From contig JANYHM010000043.1 of the NCBI GenBank assembly GCA_025359065.1, positions 1-64,000 of the forward strand: a DNA stretch of 64,000 nucleotides, given 5' to 3'. Made by a program: the position numbers and the translations under genes. The notes under the pieces are model-generated. The model made no database searches, was not told where the DNA came from, and saw only the letters and a list, made by a program, of their open reading frames with translations. The stretch is from Synechococcales cyanobacterium GL140_1_metabinner_5_sub (lineage in GTDB: Bacteria > Cyanobacteriota > Cyanobacteriia > Cyanobacteriales > Chamaesiphonaceae). Shown here piece after piece: positions 8,860 to 18,307 of this stretch; within the stretch, counting starts at the first letter, position 1, and every line of letters starts with the position of its first letter.

Positions 8860-9451
8860 TGAAGGAATGAATCATTTCTTCTAAGGTACTTTTCATTCTT
8901 GACCATCTTTTGGAAGTGGTGGAAGCATTGCAGGTAAATAGCTTGCCGCGACTGACTACCACGCTAGCTAAGTTATATCGCTGCTGATCACCAGTTTTGA
9001 CCAAGTATTCTAGGTAATAGTAAGTTTTGCCCTGAACCTCGGCAGATTCTGCATTGGTTAACTCAGCTTGACGACCAGAGCCTGCGGGGGCGATCGCGGT
9101 ACTACCCAATTTCTGACCAACCTCACTAGGAGTACCTAAGTCTACTAATTTCTTGTTGCCAGGAACTTGGCTAATTACCACGCTAACGCTTTCAGTTGGT
9201 TCGATCAGGTCATGATAAATAGTGTCAGCAGCGCTTTTAATCGGCACTTCTACCCAACCATTAGGATACAAAAACTTGTAGCCATCGAGAGTATCAATAT
9301 GGCCTTTTAAACTGGCAGCAGCAGCCGGAGCGATGGTGATCTGAAGGGCGATCGCCAGGATGATTAAAAGTTTGGCAATTCGTCGAAGCATCTGTAGATT
9401 TGTAAATAAATAATTTCTTGAGTTAGTATAAGCTTTTTTGCATGTCTCCAC
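8849..9451 (-). CDS. psbP2: CyanoP, PsbP-family photosystem II assembly protein
   Basis: A PsbP-family protein recognised from [35 protein letters not shown] and the C-terminal [10 protein letters not shown] strand. CyanoP acts on the lumenal side in early photosystem II assembly. The better start is ATG at 9391, giving [18 protein letters not shown] and a clean signal peptide. The longer frame from 9451 would also overlap the divergent neighbour at 9442. The signal peptide ends in an Ala-rich stretch and shows no lipobox cysteine, whereas characterised CyanoP proteins are lipoproteins. Confidence 0.88.
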   Translation of the reverse strand: METCKKAYTNSRNYLFTNLQMLRRIAKLLIILAIALQITIAPAAAASLKGHIDTLDGYKFLYPNGWVEVPIKSAADTIYHDLIEPTESVSVVISQVPGNKKLVDLGTPSEVGQKLGSTAIAPAGSGRQAELTNAESAEVQGKTYYYLEYLVKTGDQQRYNLASVVVSRGKLFTCNASTTSKRWSRMKSTLEEMIHSFNVA

Positions 9452-10359
9452 CGCTGGTCTATCATCCCGACTATGTTACACCCTTACCCATGGGGCACCG
9501 GTTTCCGATGGCCAAATTTGGAATGCTGCATGATTTGCTGCTGGCCGATGGGGTAGTAAATGCCAAGCGAGTCTATCAGCCAGTAGTACCGCCGCCGATT
9601 TGGATTGAGCTGGTGCATACCCCAGAATACGTGCAGTCTTACCGCGATGGCTCGATCGATCCCAAAGCGATGCGGCGAATTGGTTTGCCTTGGAGTCAAG
9701 AGCTGGTACATCGAACTGAGATTGCTTTGGGCGGCACGATTTTAGCGGCCAGATTGGCGCTGGAATATGGCATGGCCGGTAATTCTGCCGGTGGTACTCA
9801 TCATGCTTTCCCTGATTATGGTTCGGGGTTTTGTATTTTTAATGATCTGGCCACGGCAACGAAGGTGTTGATGTCTCAAGGCTTGGTGCGGCGAGTGCTG
9901 ATTGTAGATTTGGATGTTCATCAAGGAGATGGCACGGCGGTAATCTTTCAAACAGAACCCAATGTGTTCACTTTTTCGATGCACTGTGGGGTCAATTTTC
10001 CTGGAACGAAACAACAGAGCGATTTAGATGTACCTTTAACGGAAGGGATGGAAGATGGGGAATACTTACAAACTCTCGATCGGTATCTTCCAGATCTCCT
10101 GAAAGATTTTCAGCCAGACCTCGTAGTTTACGATGCCGGAGTCGATCCTCATAGCGGTGATTTATTGGGCAAGTTGGCTTTGACCGATCGAGGTCTGTTC
10201 TGTCGGGATATGCAGGTGCTGAGTACCTGTGCCAAAGGCGGCTATCCGGTAGCGTATACGATCGGTGGTGGCTATGGGGCAGATTTGAGGAGCTTGGTCG
10301 ATCGACATTCGATCGTATTCCGTGCCGCTGCTGAAGTCTACCGTCAATATCGGCTGTAA
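9442..10359 (+). CDS. Histone deacetylase superfamily (acetoin utilisation/HDAC-fold) hydrolase
   Basis: A 305-residue arginase/deacetylase-fold amidohydrolase. Visible motifs are the two active-site histidines (AGGTHHAF, His120-121), the zinc ligands Asp158 and His160 in VDLDVHQGDG, and the third zinc Asp in YDAGVDPHSGD. The C-terminal catalytic tyrosine loop is YTIGGGYG. Bacterial members deacetylate acetylated small molecules such as polyamines or lysine side chains; the substrate here is unknown. It is divergent from cyanoP with a very short shared promoter region, and a PCP_red small gene follows 38 bp downstream. Confidence 0.93.
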   Translation: MSPPLVYHPDYVTPLPMGHRFPMAKFGMLHDLLLADGVVNAKRVYQPVVPPPIWIELVHTPEYVQSYRDGSIDPKAMRRIGLPWSQELVHRTEIALGGTILAARLALEYGMAGNSAGGTHHAFPDYGSGFCIFNDLATATKVLMSQGLVRRVLIVDLDVHQGDGTAVIFQTEPNVFTFSMHCGVNFPGTKQQSDLDVPLTEGMEDGEYLQTLDRYLPDLLKDFQPDLVVYDAGVDPHSGDLLGKLALTDRGLFCRDMQVLSTCAKGGYPVAYTIGGGYGADLRSLVDRHSIVFRAAAEVYRQYRL

Positions 10360-10397
10360 TCCCCTAAAATATATGCCAGATACTACCGAGAAACATT

Positions 10398-10553
10398 ATG
10401 CACTGGACTGCTGAAGCCGAAGCCAAACTGAAAGAAATCCCTTTTTTCGTTCGACCTGCTGCCCGCAAAAAGATTGAAAAACTCGCTGAAGAAATGGGCG
10501 CAACTGAAATCGATGTAGACATATACTTGCAAGCCAAGAGCAAGTTCGGCTAA
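10398..10553 (+). CDS. PCP_red-domain small protein (light-independent protochlorophyllide reductase subunit-like)
   Basis: A 51-codon gene. Its product starts MHWTAEAEAKLKEIPFFVRP and continues AARKKIEKLAEEMG and ATEIDVDIYLQAK. This is the complete PCP_red domain, otherwise the C-terminal domain of ChlB/BchB, which helps bind protochlorophyllide in the dark-operative reductase. Free-standing copies of about 50-60 residues occur in cyanobacteria, and their role is not established. Codon usage and spacing (38 bp after the deacetylase-fold gene, 36 bp before the beta-CASP gene) support a real gene. Confidence 0.85.
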   Translation: MHWTAEAEAKLKEIPFFVRPAARKKIEKLAEEMGATEIDVDIYLQAKSKFG

Positions 10554-10589
10554 ACTCCCAGATCCATCAACATCTAACCCAAAAAACTA

Positions 10590-13199
10590 ATGCCTACCAA
10601 TACAGATCAGCCCCATGTAGATCATCATTGTCTAGGCATCGTCACTGGCAGCATTACCCGCGATAGCTTCGCTTGCGCCAAAGGCAATCGAGAGCAAAGG
10701 TTTCAACTGCATTTACCCGATGGCTCCTGCATTAGGGCAGGCAATATTGCCAAAGAGTCTCCTCAAGCTTGTCAGTGGCAAGTATTGCCCCAAACTGCTT
10801 CCACTGGCGAAGTAACTTGTTTACAGATCATTGCTGAAATTGTTACCCCAGAACCTGACGGCTGGCAAATTGTCGGCAAAGTTACCCAGGTTGCCAAAAA
10901 GAAAAGAACTGCTTTGGTGGCGATCAAGCAAGCCGATGGCTCTGATATTAAAATCACCGTAAGCGACTTCCCGATCGAATTAGTTGATGCCCTAGAATCG
11001 GAAAGCGTCACTATCAGCGCTCAGCTAACCAATGGCCGTATCCAAGTCCAAACTGCAACACTTTCTGCGGTTACATTATCTTCGGTCAAGCTGTCTTCGG
11101 CAACAGAAGCTGCTGCAATCCAAAAACCCCAAAAACCATTGGTGAGCCTGGATGCCAAACAGTTTGATCGACGCACTCAAGAACTAGCCGAAATTGCTCA
11201 AGCAGCGTTGCTGCAAGAAACCGGTCAAGCAGATTGGCAGTTATCTCAACTTACTGTGCGCGATGGCTATGCCGGCACCAGAGGTAATCGACGCTGGGAA
11301 TGGCTGGCTACCTCCGGCACCAACACCACTCGGGTCATGGTCAACGCTAGCACCAAAGAAGCAGAAGTCGCTTATGAGCAAATAATTCCCGAATTGCCCC
11401 TAGCCAGTACACAGCAGGAAAGATTACACGTTACCCCCCTCGGTGCTGCTCGCAGTATTGGTGCTTCTTGTTTTCGGGTAGAAATCGGTCCCTACGAAGT
11501 AATTTTAGATGCTGGCACGCGCCCTAAAGGTAGTCAACCATTACCAGAATTTGATCTGATCAAAAATCCAAATCTTATACTGATTACCCACGCCCACCAA
11601 GACCATATTGGCGCTCTGCCAGTATTCCATCGCCGATTTGGGGCGACTCCGATGATTTGTAGCTTTGGCACCAAAGAAATTGCTGAGGTAATGCTTACTG
11701 ATTGTTTGAAGGTACAAGAGCTGAACGAAGATTTTGAGTCGTTATTTGATGAAAGCGATCTCTATGCCACTTTGTTTCATTTACAAACCCAGAAAATTTT
11801 AGAAGATTTTTATCCGTTGCCGGGATTAAAAGTGCGGTTTATTCCCGCTGGTCATATTGTAGGAGCCGTTTGTATTTATTTGGAATACGGCGATCGAACA
11901 CTGCTGTATACCGGTGACTACAATACCACTTCAAGCCGCACCACAGACGGTTTACAGCTAGCCGATCTGCCCCAGGCCGAGATGCTGATTACCGAGTCTA
12001 CTTATGGTAGCGATGTCCATCCTTCGCGGCGTAGTCAAGAAGGTGAGTTATTGCAGGCGATCGCCGAAATAGTTCAAGCAGGTGGCAATGTGTTGATTCC
12101 GGCTTTTGCCCTAGGACGCGCCCAAGAAATAATTTTGGCTATTCGCACCAGCGCTCTGTTTCATAGTCTCAAAATTCCGGTATATGTAGATGGCTTAGTG
12201 CGGCCAGTTACCAACGTCTTTCAAGATAATTTGAATTTGCTGCCCAAGGCTGTAGCCAATTTTGCTAAAACCGGCAAAAAAGATCCGTTTTTTGATGCCA
12301 GCGCTACGCCCCCAATTATTTGTATCGATAATCCTCGGGAGCGACCTTTGGCTATGGCAAAGCCTTCGGTGATTATTGCTAGTTCGGGGATGATGTCTGG
12401 GGGGGCAAGTGTCTACTACGGCAAGATTTTATTGGAGCGGGAAAATGCAGCAGTGTTTATTTCTGGCTATACCGATGAGGAGTCACCAGGAAGGCTATTG
12501 CAGGGGTTGGAACCAGGGACAGAAATTGAATTAGATGGTACAAAGCTGACGGTGCGCTGTCAGATTCGCAAGTTTAATTTGTCTGCCCACGCCGATCGGG
12601 TGGGTTTAACCCAAGTAATTCATCGGGTAGCTCCCAAGCATTTAATTTTAGTGCATGGTTCACCCTATGCTCTGCGTCAGTTATCAAATGCTGGTGATTT
12701 ACGCGATCGCTATTGGATTCATATTCCCAAGCTAGGGGATACCATTTCTTTTGGAGTGCCGCCAGAGCATTTATCGATGCAGCAATTGGCTCGGGTCGAT
12801 GCCCTGCAAGAATTTGAGGTAGAAGTAGAAGCCGAATACGATGGCATGTGGCTACGGGTGCCCGAGCCAGTTTTAGCTGACCCTCGCTGGCAAAGATTAA
12901 CTACTACGGGTACTTTACAAGCTCAATGGAGCAAAAAGGGGGTCTTGGAGCTACGGGCGGCTAGTGTGGTTCCCCATGACATTGACCCAGCTTTAGTTTC
13001 AGAAACCGATTGCTGTGCAGCTTGCCTGTCCTTTAATGGCTCTACTTGCCGAGAAACTAATAGTCCTTTATACGGTAAAAATGTTGATCCCCTAGGTAAA
13101 TGCCAAGAATTTCAACGACACGTAGCTCTGGTGAATGAGAGTCAATTTTCCACCGCAGAAGATTCGCCAATGCTAGTAAATGATGAAGACAATAATTAG
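10590..13199 (+). CDS. Metallo-beta-lactamase/beta-CASP RNA-processing-type hydrolase
   Basis: An 869-residue protein with three parts. The N-terminal about 280 residues are of unknown type (possible nucleic-acid-binding strands). The centre is an MBL core with HxHxDH in LITHAHQDHIGALP (about residues 332-345). A beta-CASP region follows with the downstream ligand motifs TGDYN, SAHAD and LVHGS. This is the architecture of CPSF73/RNase J-like enzymes that cut RNA. The last about 60 residues are cysteine-rich (DCCAACLSF, CRET, GKCQEFQ) and may bind a metal. It is not a typical RNase J because of the long N-terminal extension. Confidence 0.88.
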   Translation: MPTNTDQPHVDHHCLGIVTGSITRDSFACAKGNREQRFQLHLPDGSCIRAGNIAKESPQACQWQVLPQTASTGEVTCLQIIAEIVTPEPDGWQIVGKVTQVAKKKRTALVAIKQADGSDIKITVSDFPIELVDALESESVTISAQLTNGRIQVQTATLSAVTLSSVKLSSATEAAAIQKPQKPLVSLDAKQFDRRTQELAEIAQAALLQETGQADWQLSQLTVRDGYAGTRGNRRWEWLATSGTNTTRVMVNASTKEAEVAYEQIIPELPLASTQQERLHVTPLGAARSIGASCFRVEIGPYEVILDAGTRPKGSQPLPEFDLIKNPNLILITHAHQDHIGALPVFHRRFGATPMICSFGTKEIAEVMLTDCLKVQELNEDFESLFDESDLYATLFHLQTQKILEDFYPLPGLKVRFIPAGHIVGAVCIYLEYGDRTLLYTGDYNTTSSRTTDGLQLADLPQAEMLITESTYGSDVHPSRRSQEGELLQAIAEIVQAGGNVLIPAFALGRAQEIILAIRTSALFHSLKIPVYVDGLVRPVTNVFQDNLNLLPKAVANFAKTGKKDPFFDASATPPIICIDNPRERPLAMAKPSVIIASSGMMSGGASVYYGKILLERENAAVFISGYTDEESPGRLLQGLEPGTEIELDGTKLTVRCQIRKFNLSAHADRVGLTQVIHRVAPKHLILVHGSPYALRQLSNAGDLRDRYWIHIPKLGDTISFGVPPEHLSMQQLARVDALQEFEVEVEAEYDGMWLRVPEPVLADPRWQRLTTTGTLQAQWSKKGVLELRAASVVPHDIDPALVSETDCCAACLSFNGSTCRETNSPLYGKNVDPLGKCQEFQRHVALVNESQFSTAEDSPMLVNDEDNN

Positions 13200-13260
13200 C
13201 AACTCTACCGAAATATTTTGGGGGATTCTGACTTTAGCTGCTGGCCTAAGAACATATACT

Positions 13261-13276
13261 TGTGACTTGGATCACA
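13261..13276. promoter_or_regulatory. Perfect CRP-type palindrome TGTGA-N6-TCACA
   Basis: The 16-bp sequence TGTGACTTGGATCACA matches both CRP half-sites exactly. Cyanobacterial SyCRP1 recognises this consensus. It lies between two convergent genes (the beta-CASP gene ends at 13199, cyAbrB ends at 13340), so it is not in an obvious promoter position. It could serve an unannotated transcript or be coincidental. Confidence 0.4.
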
Positions 13277-13296
13277 ATAATTTGCGATCTTTCAAT

Positions 13297-13323
13297 CCGC
13301 CATCTGCATAAGTTCGATGGCGG
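13297..13323. terminator. Hairpin between convergent genes
   Basis: An 8-bp perfect stem (CCGCCATC at 13297-13304 pairing with GATGGCGG at 13316-13323) with an 11-nt loop lies between the 3' ends of the beta-CASP and cyAbrB genes. No T-run follows on either strand. It may act as a bidirectional 3'-end stabiliser or weak terminator. Confidence 0.4.
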
Positions 13324-13339
13324 TGAATTCTTACAGATA

Positions 13340-13840
13340 TTAGGATTGTTTCTCGATCGCTTTCAAATGAATGTGCTTATATCCGATTTTGATTTCAAAC
13401 TCATCTCCAGGAGATAAATTTAATGCCTTAGTATAAGCAGCCCCAATCAAAAGCTGTCCATTTTGGTGAACAGTCGCTCTATAACTGGCTTCACGCCCTC
13501 TCCGATCAACTTTAGACTCTTCATTCACATTGATGCCAGTAGACTGCAATACCGCATCATAGAACTTAGTAAGGTTCACTTTGACCTTGCCAGATTTGTC
13601 TATGGAATAGTATCCACAGCCCTTGGCAGTTTCACTTTTTGATAGATCCGACAACTCTTTGAGCTTCACTTTCAAGGCTTTTCCGGTGAGGGGGATAATT
13701 TTTTCTATGGAGGCTTCTTTTGATTTAGCTTTTGAAACTTTTTCTACTGACGCTGTATTTTTTGCCATTGCTGATGTTTTGGATAATGTTTTAGAACTTT
13801 GATTTTCAAATTGTATAATGCTTTTGGTATCAACTTTCAA
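13340..13840 (-). CDS. cyAbrB-family transcriptional regulator
   Basis: A cyAbrB protein, the cyanobacterial AbrB-like regulators of carbon/nitrogen balance and central metabolism. The N-terminal clade signature is KIIPLTGKALKVKLKELSDL, then KGCGYYSIDKSGK and KVNLTKFYDAVLQS. The C-terminal AbrB-type DNA-binding part has SYRATVHQNGQLLIGAAYTK and LSPGDEFEIKIGYKHIHLK. The first 24 residues (Ser/Lys/Gln-rich) are unusual. A start at ATG 13768 would give MAKNTASVEKVSKAKSK, closer to the family N-terminus. DNA binding in this clade uses the C-terminal domain as a dimer. Confidence 0.92.
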   Translation of the reverse strand: MKVDTKSIIQFENQSSKTLSKTSAMAKNTASVEKVSKAKSKEASIEKIIPLTGKALKVKLKELSDLSKSETAKGCGYYSIDKSGKVKVNLTKFYDAVLQSTGINVNEESKVDRRGREASYRATVHQNGQLLIGAAYTKALNLSPGDEFEIKIGYKHIHLKAIEKQS

Positions 13841-14149
13841 GCTGACAGGAAAAATATTTTCGCAAAAACGCGCCCCAGCTACATTAACGAATAAATCGAT
13901 ATCTATAGTCTGATAATAAACGCTGATAGTTGATAAATCTATTTCGATAGAAAATATAGCATCTAAAAAACTAAGGATGATTGACCATCCAATGCAAAAT
14001 ACCGAGAATCTAATCGATCGAGGTTAAAGTATATTCTGTCATATCAATATTTAGCTCATGTCCTGTTAGCTGCAAAAACTGCCATCATGATACCGAAAAT
14101 CTTTTTGACTTCTCTTAACGTGAAACTTCTATTTGGCGCAGCTCCTCCT
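13841..14149. other. AT-rich intergenic region between cyAbrB and sufR
   Basis: These 309 bp lie upstream of cyAbrB and downstream of sufR (both minus strand) and should contain the cyAbrB promoter. A strong Shine-Dalgarno-like AAAGGAGGAGC on the minus strand directly follows the sufR stop, but no start codon lies at a usable distance. I saw no gene, tRNA or repeat. Confidence 0.5.
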
Positions 14150-14776
14150 TTACGAAATCGCTGAAATCAAATACCCGCAGCGATGTTCACCATCATTGAT
14201 CCAATGAGTGCGCTCTACTTGACAGTCAGACAGCGCAGTTTCAAACATTTCTAGTTCGTGGCCACAAACGGTCGGAAAAGAATTGGCTACCTGGGCGATC
14301 GCGCAGTTATGCTCTGTAAGAATGAACTTGCCATCATCCACATGAAACTCCGCCATATAACCTTCTTGACGGCGCAGCTCTACTAGCTTGGCTACTCGAT
14401 CGGGCAAGCTACCATTGCCCAACTGTGCTCGATACTCCAAAGATTTACGCTGCCAATGCTGCTCTAAAATAGCGCTGGCTTGATCGTAGCCCAAATTATG
14501 TACCAAAGTATCTAAAAACGAAATTACAAACTGGTCGTACTGATTAGGAAACTGTTCACGTCCCTTAGGACTGAGCTGATAAATATACTGTGGTCGTCCC
14601 ATGCCTCCAGATACTGACTGGAACACCACTAAACCCTCGGCTTGCAGATCTTTTAAGTGGCGGCGAGTGGCTTGGGGGCTGATAGTTAGCTCCTTGGCTA
14701 AGTCTTGAGCAGTAGCCTGTCCCTGCTTTAATAGGTACAGCAGCATATCTTGCTTAGTGGAATGCTCAGTAATCAT
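14150..14776 (-). CDS. sufR: SufR, Fe-S-cluster-sensing repressor of the suf operon
   Basis: A 208-residue DeoR/ArsR-like winged-helix regulator. The HTH covers about residues 8-55 (TAQDLAKELTISPQATRRHL). The C-terminal half has four cysteines at 158, 171, 185 and 200 (HNCAIA, TVCGHE, SDCQVE, HRCGYL), matching the cysteine-rich cluster-binding region of cyanobacterial SufR. The known role is to repress sufBCDS when Fe-S clusters are sufficient. It is divergent from sufB with 116 bp between starts, and that gap holds two exact CAAC-N6-GTTG operators, so it is probably also autoregulated. Confidence 0.96.
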   Translation of the reverse strand: MITEHSTKQDMLLYLLKQGQATAQDLAKELTISPQATRRHLKDLQAEGLVVFQSVSGGMGRPQYIYQLSPKGREQFPNQYDQFVISFLDTLVHNLGYDQASAILEQHWQRKSLEYRAQLGNGSLPDRVAKLVELRRQEGYMAEFHVDDGKFILTEHNCAIAQVANSFPTVCGHELEMFETALSDCQVERTHWINDGEHRCGYLISAIS

Positions 14777-14800
14777 GAATTTCCTGCGATTTTACTTTGA

Positions 14801-14814
14801 CAACACGCAGGTTG
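14801..14814. promoter_or_regulatory. sufR: SufR operator 1
   Basis: CAACACGCAGGTTG is an exact CAAC-N6-GTTG palindrome, the SufR recognition element known from Synechocystis work. It lies 24 bp from the sufR start and overlaps a TTGACA-like element at 14797-14802. Binding here should affect sufR transcription directly. Confidence 0.85.
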
Positions 14815-14840
14815 TTAAAGTAGGCTATAATCCATTTTAA

Positions 14841-14854
14841 CAACGTTCTAGTTG
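14841..14854. promoter_or_regulatory. sufB: SufR operator 2
   Basis: CAACGTTCTAGTTG is a second exact CAAC-N6-GTTG site, 40 bp (about four helical turns) from operator 1 and 38 bp upstream of the sufB ATG. A TATAAT at 14826-14831 lies between the two operators, so the pair brackets a likely promoter core. The in-phase spacing would allow cooperative binding on one DNA face. Confidence 0.85.
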
Positions 14855-14892
14855 CTTTAGTATATATCAAGTCCATCCTCACCACTGCCGCC

Positions 14893-16332
<1,440 letters not shown>

Positions 16333-16341
16333 GGATAGGCT

Positions 16342-16971
16342 ATGGCATATAGTAGTTTTACACTAGATGAAGTGGAGTCAAAGTTTGCTTTGAATTTGCA
16401 GGCTGGTTGTTTTTTGCCAACGATCGACCCGGTTGCACCTAGTTCAATGCTCCAGCAGTTCTTGGCGATAACTTTGCCCCTAGCCAAAGCCACGGGCTCA
16501 GAAAAAGCTCGATCGGAGTTCTTAGTTGCACCAGTGCTGGTGGAACTACAAGCTTTGTTGAATAATACGATTAGTTTGTTCTCCGGGGAGGATTTTACGG
16601 TTGATAAGGAGCTGGGCTTAAATGGCATCTGTGACTTTTTAATTAGTCGATCGCCAGTGCAGTTCAAGATCAATGCCCCGGTAATTGCTTTAGTCGAGGC
16701 TAAGAAAGGAGTCTTAAAAGACGGTTGGGCACAGTGTATCGCTGAAATGGTTGCAGCTCACAAGTTCAATGTTTCTCATAGTCGATCGATCAATGTGATC
16801 TATGGTGTCGTGACCAGTGGCACCAATTGGCAGTTCTTGCAGATGCAAGATAACACCGTCACTATTGATCTTGAAGAATATGGAATTTCGCCGGTCGATC
16901 GGCTGTTGGGAATTTTGAAGTGGATGGCCATGGATAGTCAATCAGCAGACAGCAAGGGAGGACAGCAATAA
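16342..16971 (+). CDS. PD-(D/E)XK-fold-like protein inserted between sufB and sufC
   Basis: A 209-residue protein with a motif series resembling restriction-type nucleases: Glu59 (ARSEFLVAPVL), Asp98 (GLNGICDFLIS), Glu119-Ala-Lys121 (ALVEAKKG) and Gln131 (DGWAQCIAEM). The order and spacing (Asp, then about 20 residues, Glu-x-Lys, then a Gln in the next helix) fit a PD-(D/E)XK core similar to the HsdR N-terminal domain. No helicase part exists, so it is a stand-alone domain. It begins 9 bp after sufB and overlaps the next gene by 1 nt (TAATG), so it should be cotranscribed with suf genes. Function unknown. Confidence 0.82.
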   Translation: MAYSSFTLDEVESKFALNLQAGCFLPTIDPVAPSSMLQQFLAITLPLAKATGSEKARSEFLVAPVLVELQALLNNTISLFSGEDFTVDKELGLNGICDFLISRSPVQFKINAPVIALVEAKKGVLKDGWAQCIAEMVAAHKFNVSHSRSINVIYGVVTSGTNWQFLQMQDNTVTIDLEEYGISPVDRLLGILKWMAMDSQSADSKGGQQ

Positions 16972-17471
16972 TGTTTGCTAGCGAAAATTTTTGGACGGTG
17001 GTGGGGGCGATCGCCTCCACAATCAGTGCTCTATCGTCACTTGTGGCAATTTCCTTTGTAGCTGTTCAGCTACGAGCCAATAATCGCATTGCCCAAGCCC
17101 AACTGCTCAATGAACTAGAACGAGATATTGCCCGAGATACGGATACCTATTGGGCAATCAGCAGTCGCGGTAAGGAGTCACAGGAAGCTTTGACCGAGAC
17201 AGAAACAGCCGCTTTGCTGCGCTGTCTCAGTTTCTTTGAACGAGTTAACGTCATTTTAGAGACAGGCGTTTTGAAGATTGACATTATCGATCGAATTTTC
17301 GCAGGGCGGTTTTTTGTGTTGCTCAACAATCTGCATGTTCAAAAGATCATGGGACAGCCAGAAATGCAGCCTTACATGCGATCGCTGCAAGATTTACACC
17401 ATAAATGGTCAAATTATCGCCAAGAGCAAGGACATAGCACCACTGGTTTTGTACTTACAGACAGTAGCTAA
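16971..17471 (+). CDS. Single-TM hypothetical protein inserted between sufB and sufC
   Basis: A 166-residue protein. Residues about 5-28 form a transmembrane helix (FWTVVGAIASTISALSSLVA). A charged helical cytosolic-type domain follows (VQLRANNRIAQAQLLNELER, LLRCLSFFERVNVILETGVL). The layout resembles DUF4760-like single-TM proteins, but I cannot confirm the family. Its ATG overlaps the TAA of the nuclease-like gene by one base, so the two form a coupled pair. It ends 53 bp before sufC. A membrane-anchored partner of the PD-(D/E)XK protein is one possibility, which is inference. Confidence 0.78.
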   Translation: MFASENFWTVVGAIASTISALSSLVAISFVAVQLRANNRIAQAQLLNELERDIARDTDTYWAISSRGKESQEALTETETAALLRCLSFFERVNVILETGVLKIDIIDRIFAGRFFVLLNNLHVQKIMGQPEMQPYMRSLQDLHHKWSNYRQEQGHSTTGFVLTDSS

Positions 17472-17524
17472 CTGCTCTGCTCAATTACTATTCACTCTAA
17501 AAAATAAAAGTAACTCGTATCACT

Positions 17525-18298
17525 ATGATTAATGCCAACAGCCCCATTATTCTTTCTATTAAAAACCTAACCGCCGAAGTGGCTGGTACCCAGATCCTCA
17601 ATGGCTTAAACCTAGAGATTAAAGCCGGAGAAATTCATGCCATTATGGGGCCTAATGGTTCTGGGAAAAGCACTCTCTCCAAAGTTCTTGCTGGCCACCC
17701 CGCCTACACCGTTACCGGTGGCGAAGTAACTTTTCAAGGCCAAAATCTGTTTGATCTAGAACCCGAAGAGCGAGCCAGATCAGGCGTTTTCTTGGCTTTT
17801 CAATATCCTTTAGAAATCCCTGGGGTCAGCAACTTAGACTTTTTGCGGGTAGCCTACAACTCTCGCCAGAAGCATCAAGGTAAAGAAGAGCTAGATGCTT
17901 TTGATTTTGATGAATTGGTGCAAGAGCGATTAGATATTGTGAAAATGAACCCAGCTTTCTTGAGCCGCAGCGTGAATGAAGGTTTTTCTGGGGGTGAAAA
18001 GAAGCGCAATGAGATCTTGCAAATGGCTCTTTTAGAACCAACTTTGGCAATCTTAGATGAAACAGATTCTGGCTTGGATATTGATGCACTCAAAATTGTT
18101 GCTAATGGTGTAAATCAATTAGCTAATGCCCATAACTGTATGTTAGTAATCACCCACTACCAAAGATTGTTGGAATATATCGTTCCTGACTTTGTACATG
18201 TAATGGCACATGGTCAAATTATTACTAGCGGCGGCAAAGAGTTAGCGCTGGAACTAGAAGCCAAGGGCTATGACTGGATCGAAACTGCTGCTGCCTAG
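17525..18298 (+). CDS. sufC: SufC, ABC-type ATPase of the SufBCD complex
   Basis: A 257-residue SufC of normal length. It has Walker [10 protein letters not shown] (about residues 41-49), the SufC-typical [14 protein letters not shown], the signature region [12 protein letters not shown], Walker [13 protein letters not shown] and the H-loop VITHYQRLL. It supplies ATP hydrolysis that remodels SufB/SufD during cluster assembly. It is separated from sufB by a two-gene insertion, and from sufD by 162 bp containing an inverted-repeat element. Confidence 0.98.
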   Translation: MINANSPIILSIKNLTAEVAGTQILNGLNLEIKAGEIHAIMGPNGSGKSTLSKVLAGHPAYTVTGGEVTFQGQNLFDLEPEERARSGVFLAFQYPLEIPGVSNLDFLRVAYNSRQKHQGKEELDAFDFDELVQERLDIVKMNPAFLSRSVNEGFSGGEKKRNEILQMALLEPTLAILDETDSGLDIDALKIVANGVNQLANAHNCMLVITHYQRLLEYIVPDFVHVMAHGQIITSGGKELALELEAKGYDWIETAAA

Positions 18299-18307
18299 TA
18301 AACCACC

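Noticed and set aside
14110-14149. Strong Shine-Dalgarno-like AAAGGAGGAGC directly after the sufR stop (minus strand)
   Set aside because: No start codon at a usable distance and no coding sequence follows.
16342-16971. Possible type I restriction R subunit fragment
   Set aside because: The frame is intact and lacks any sign of a lost helicase part, so a stand-alone PD-(D/E)XK-like protein fits better than a truncated HsdR.
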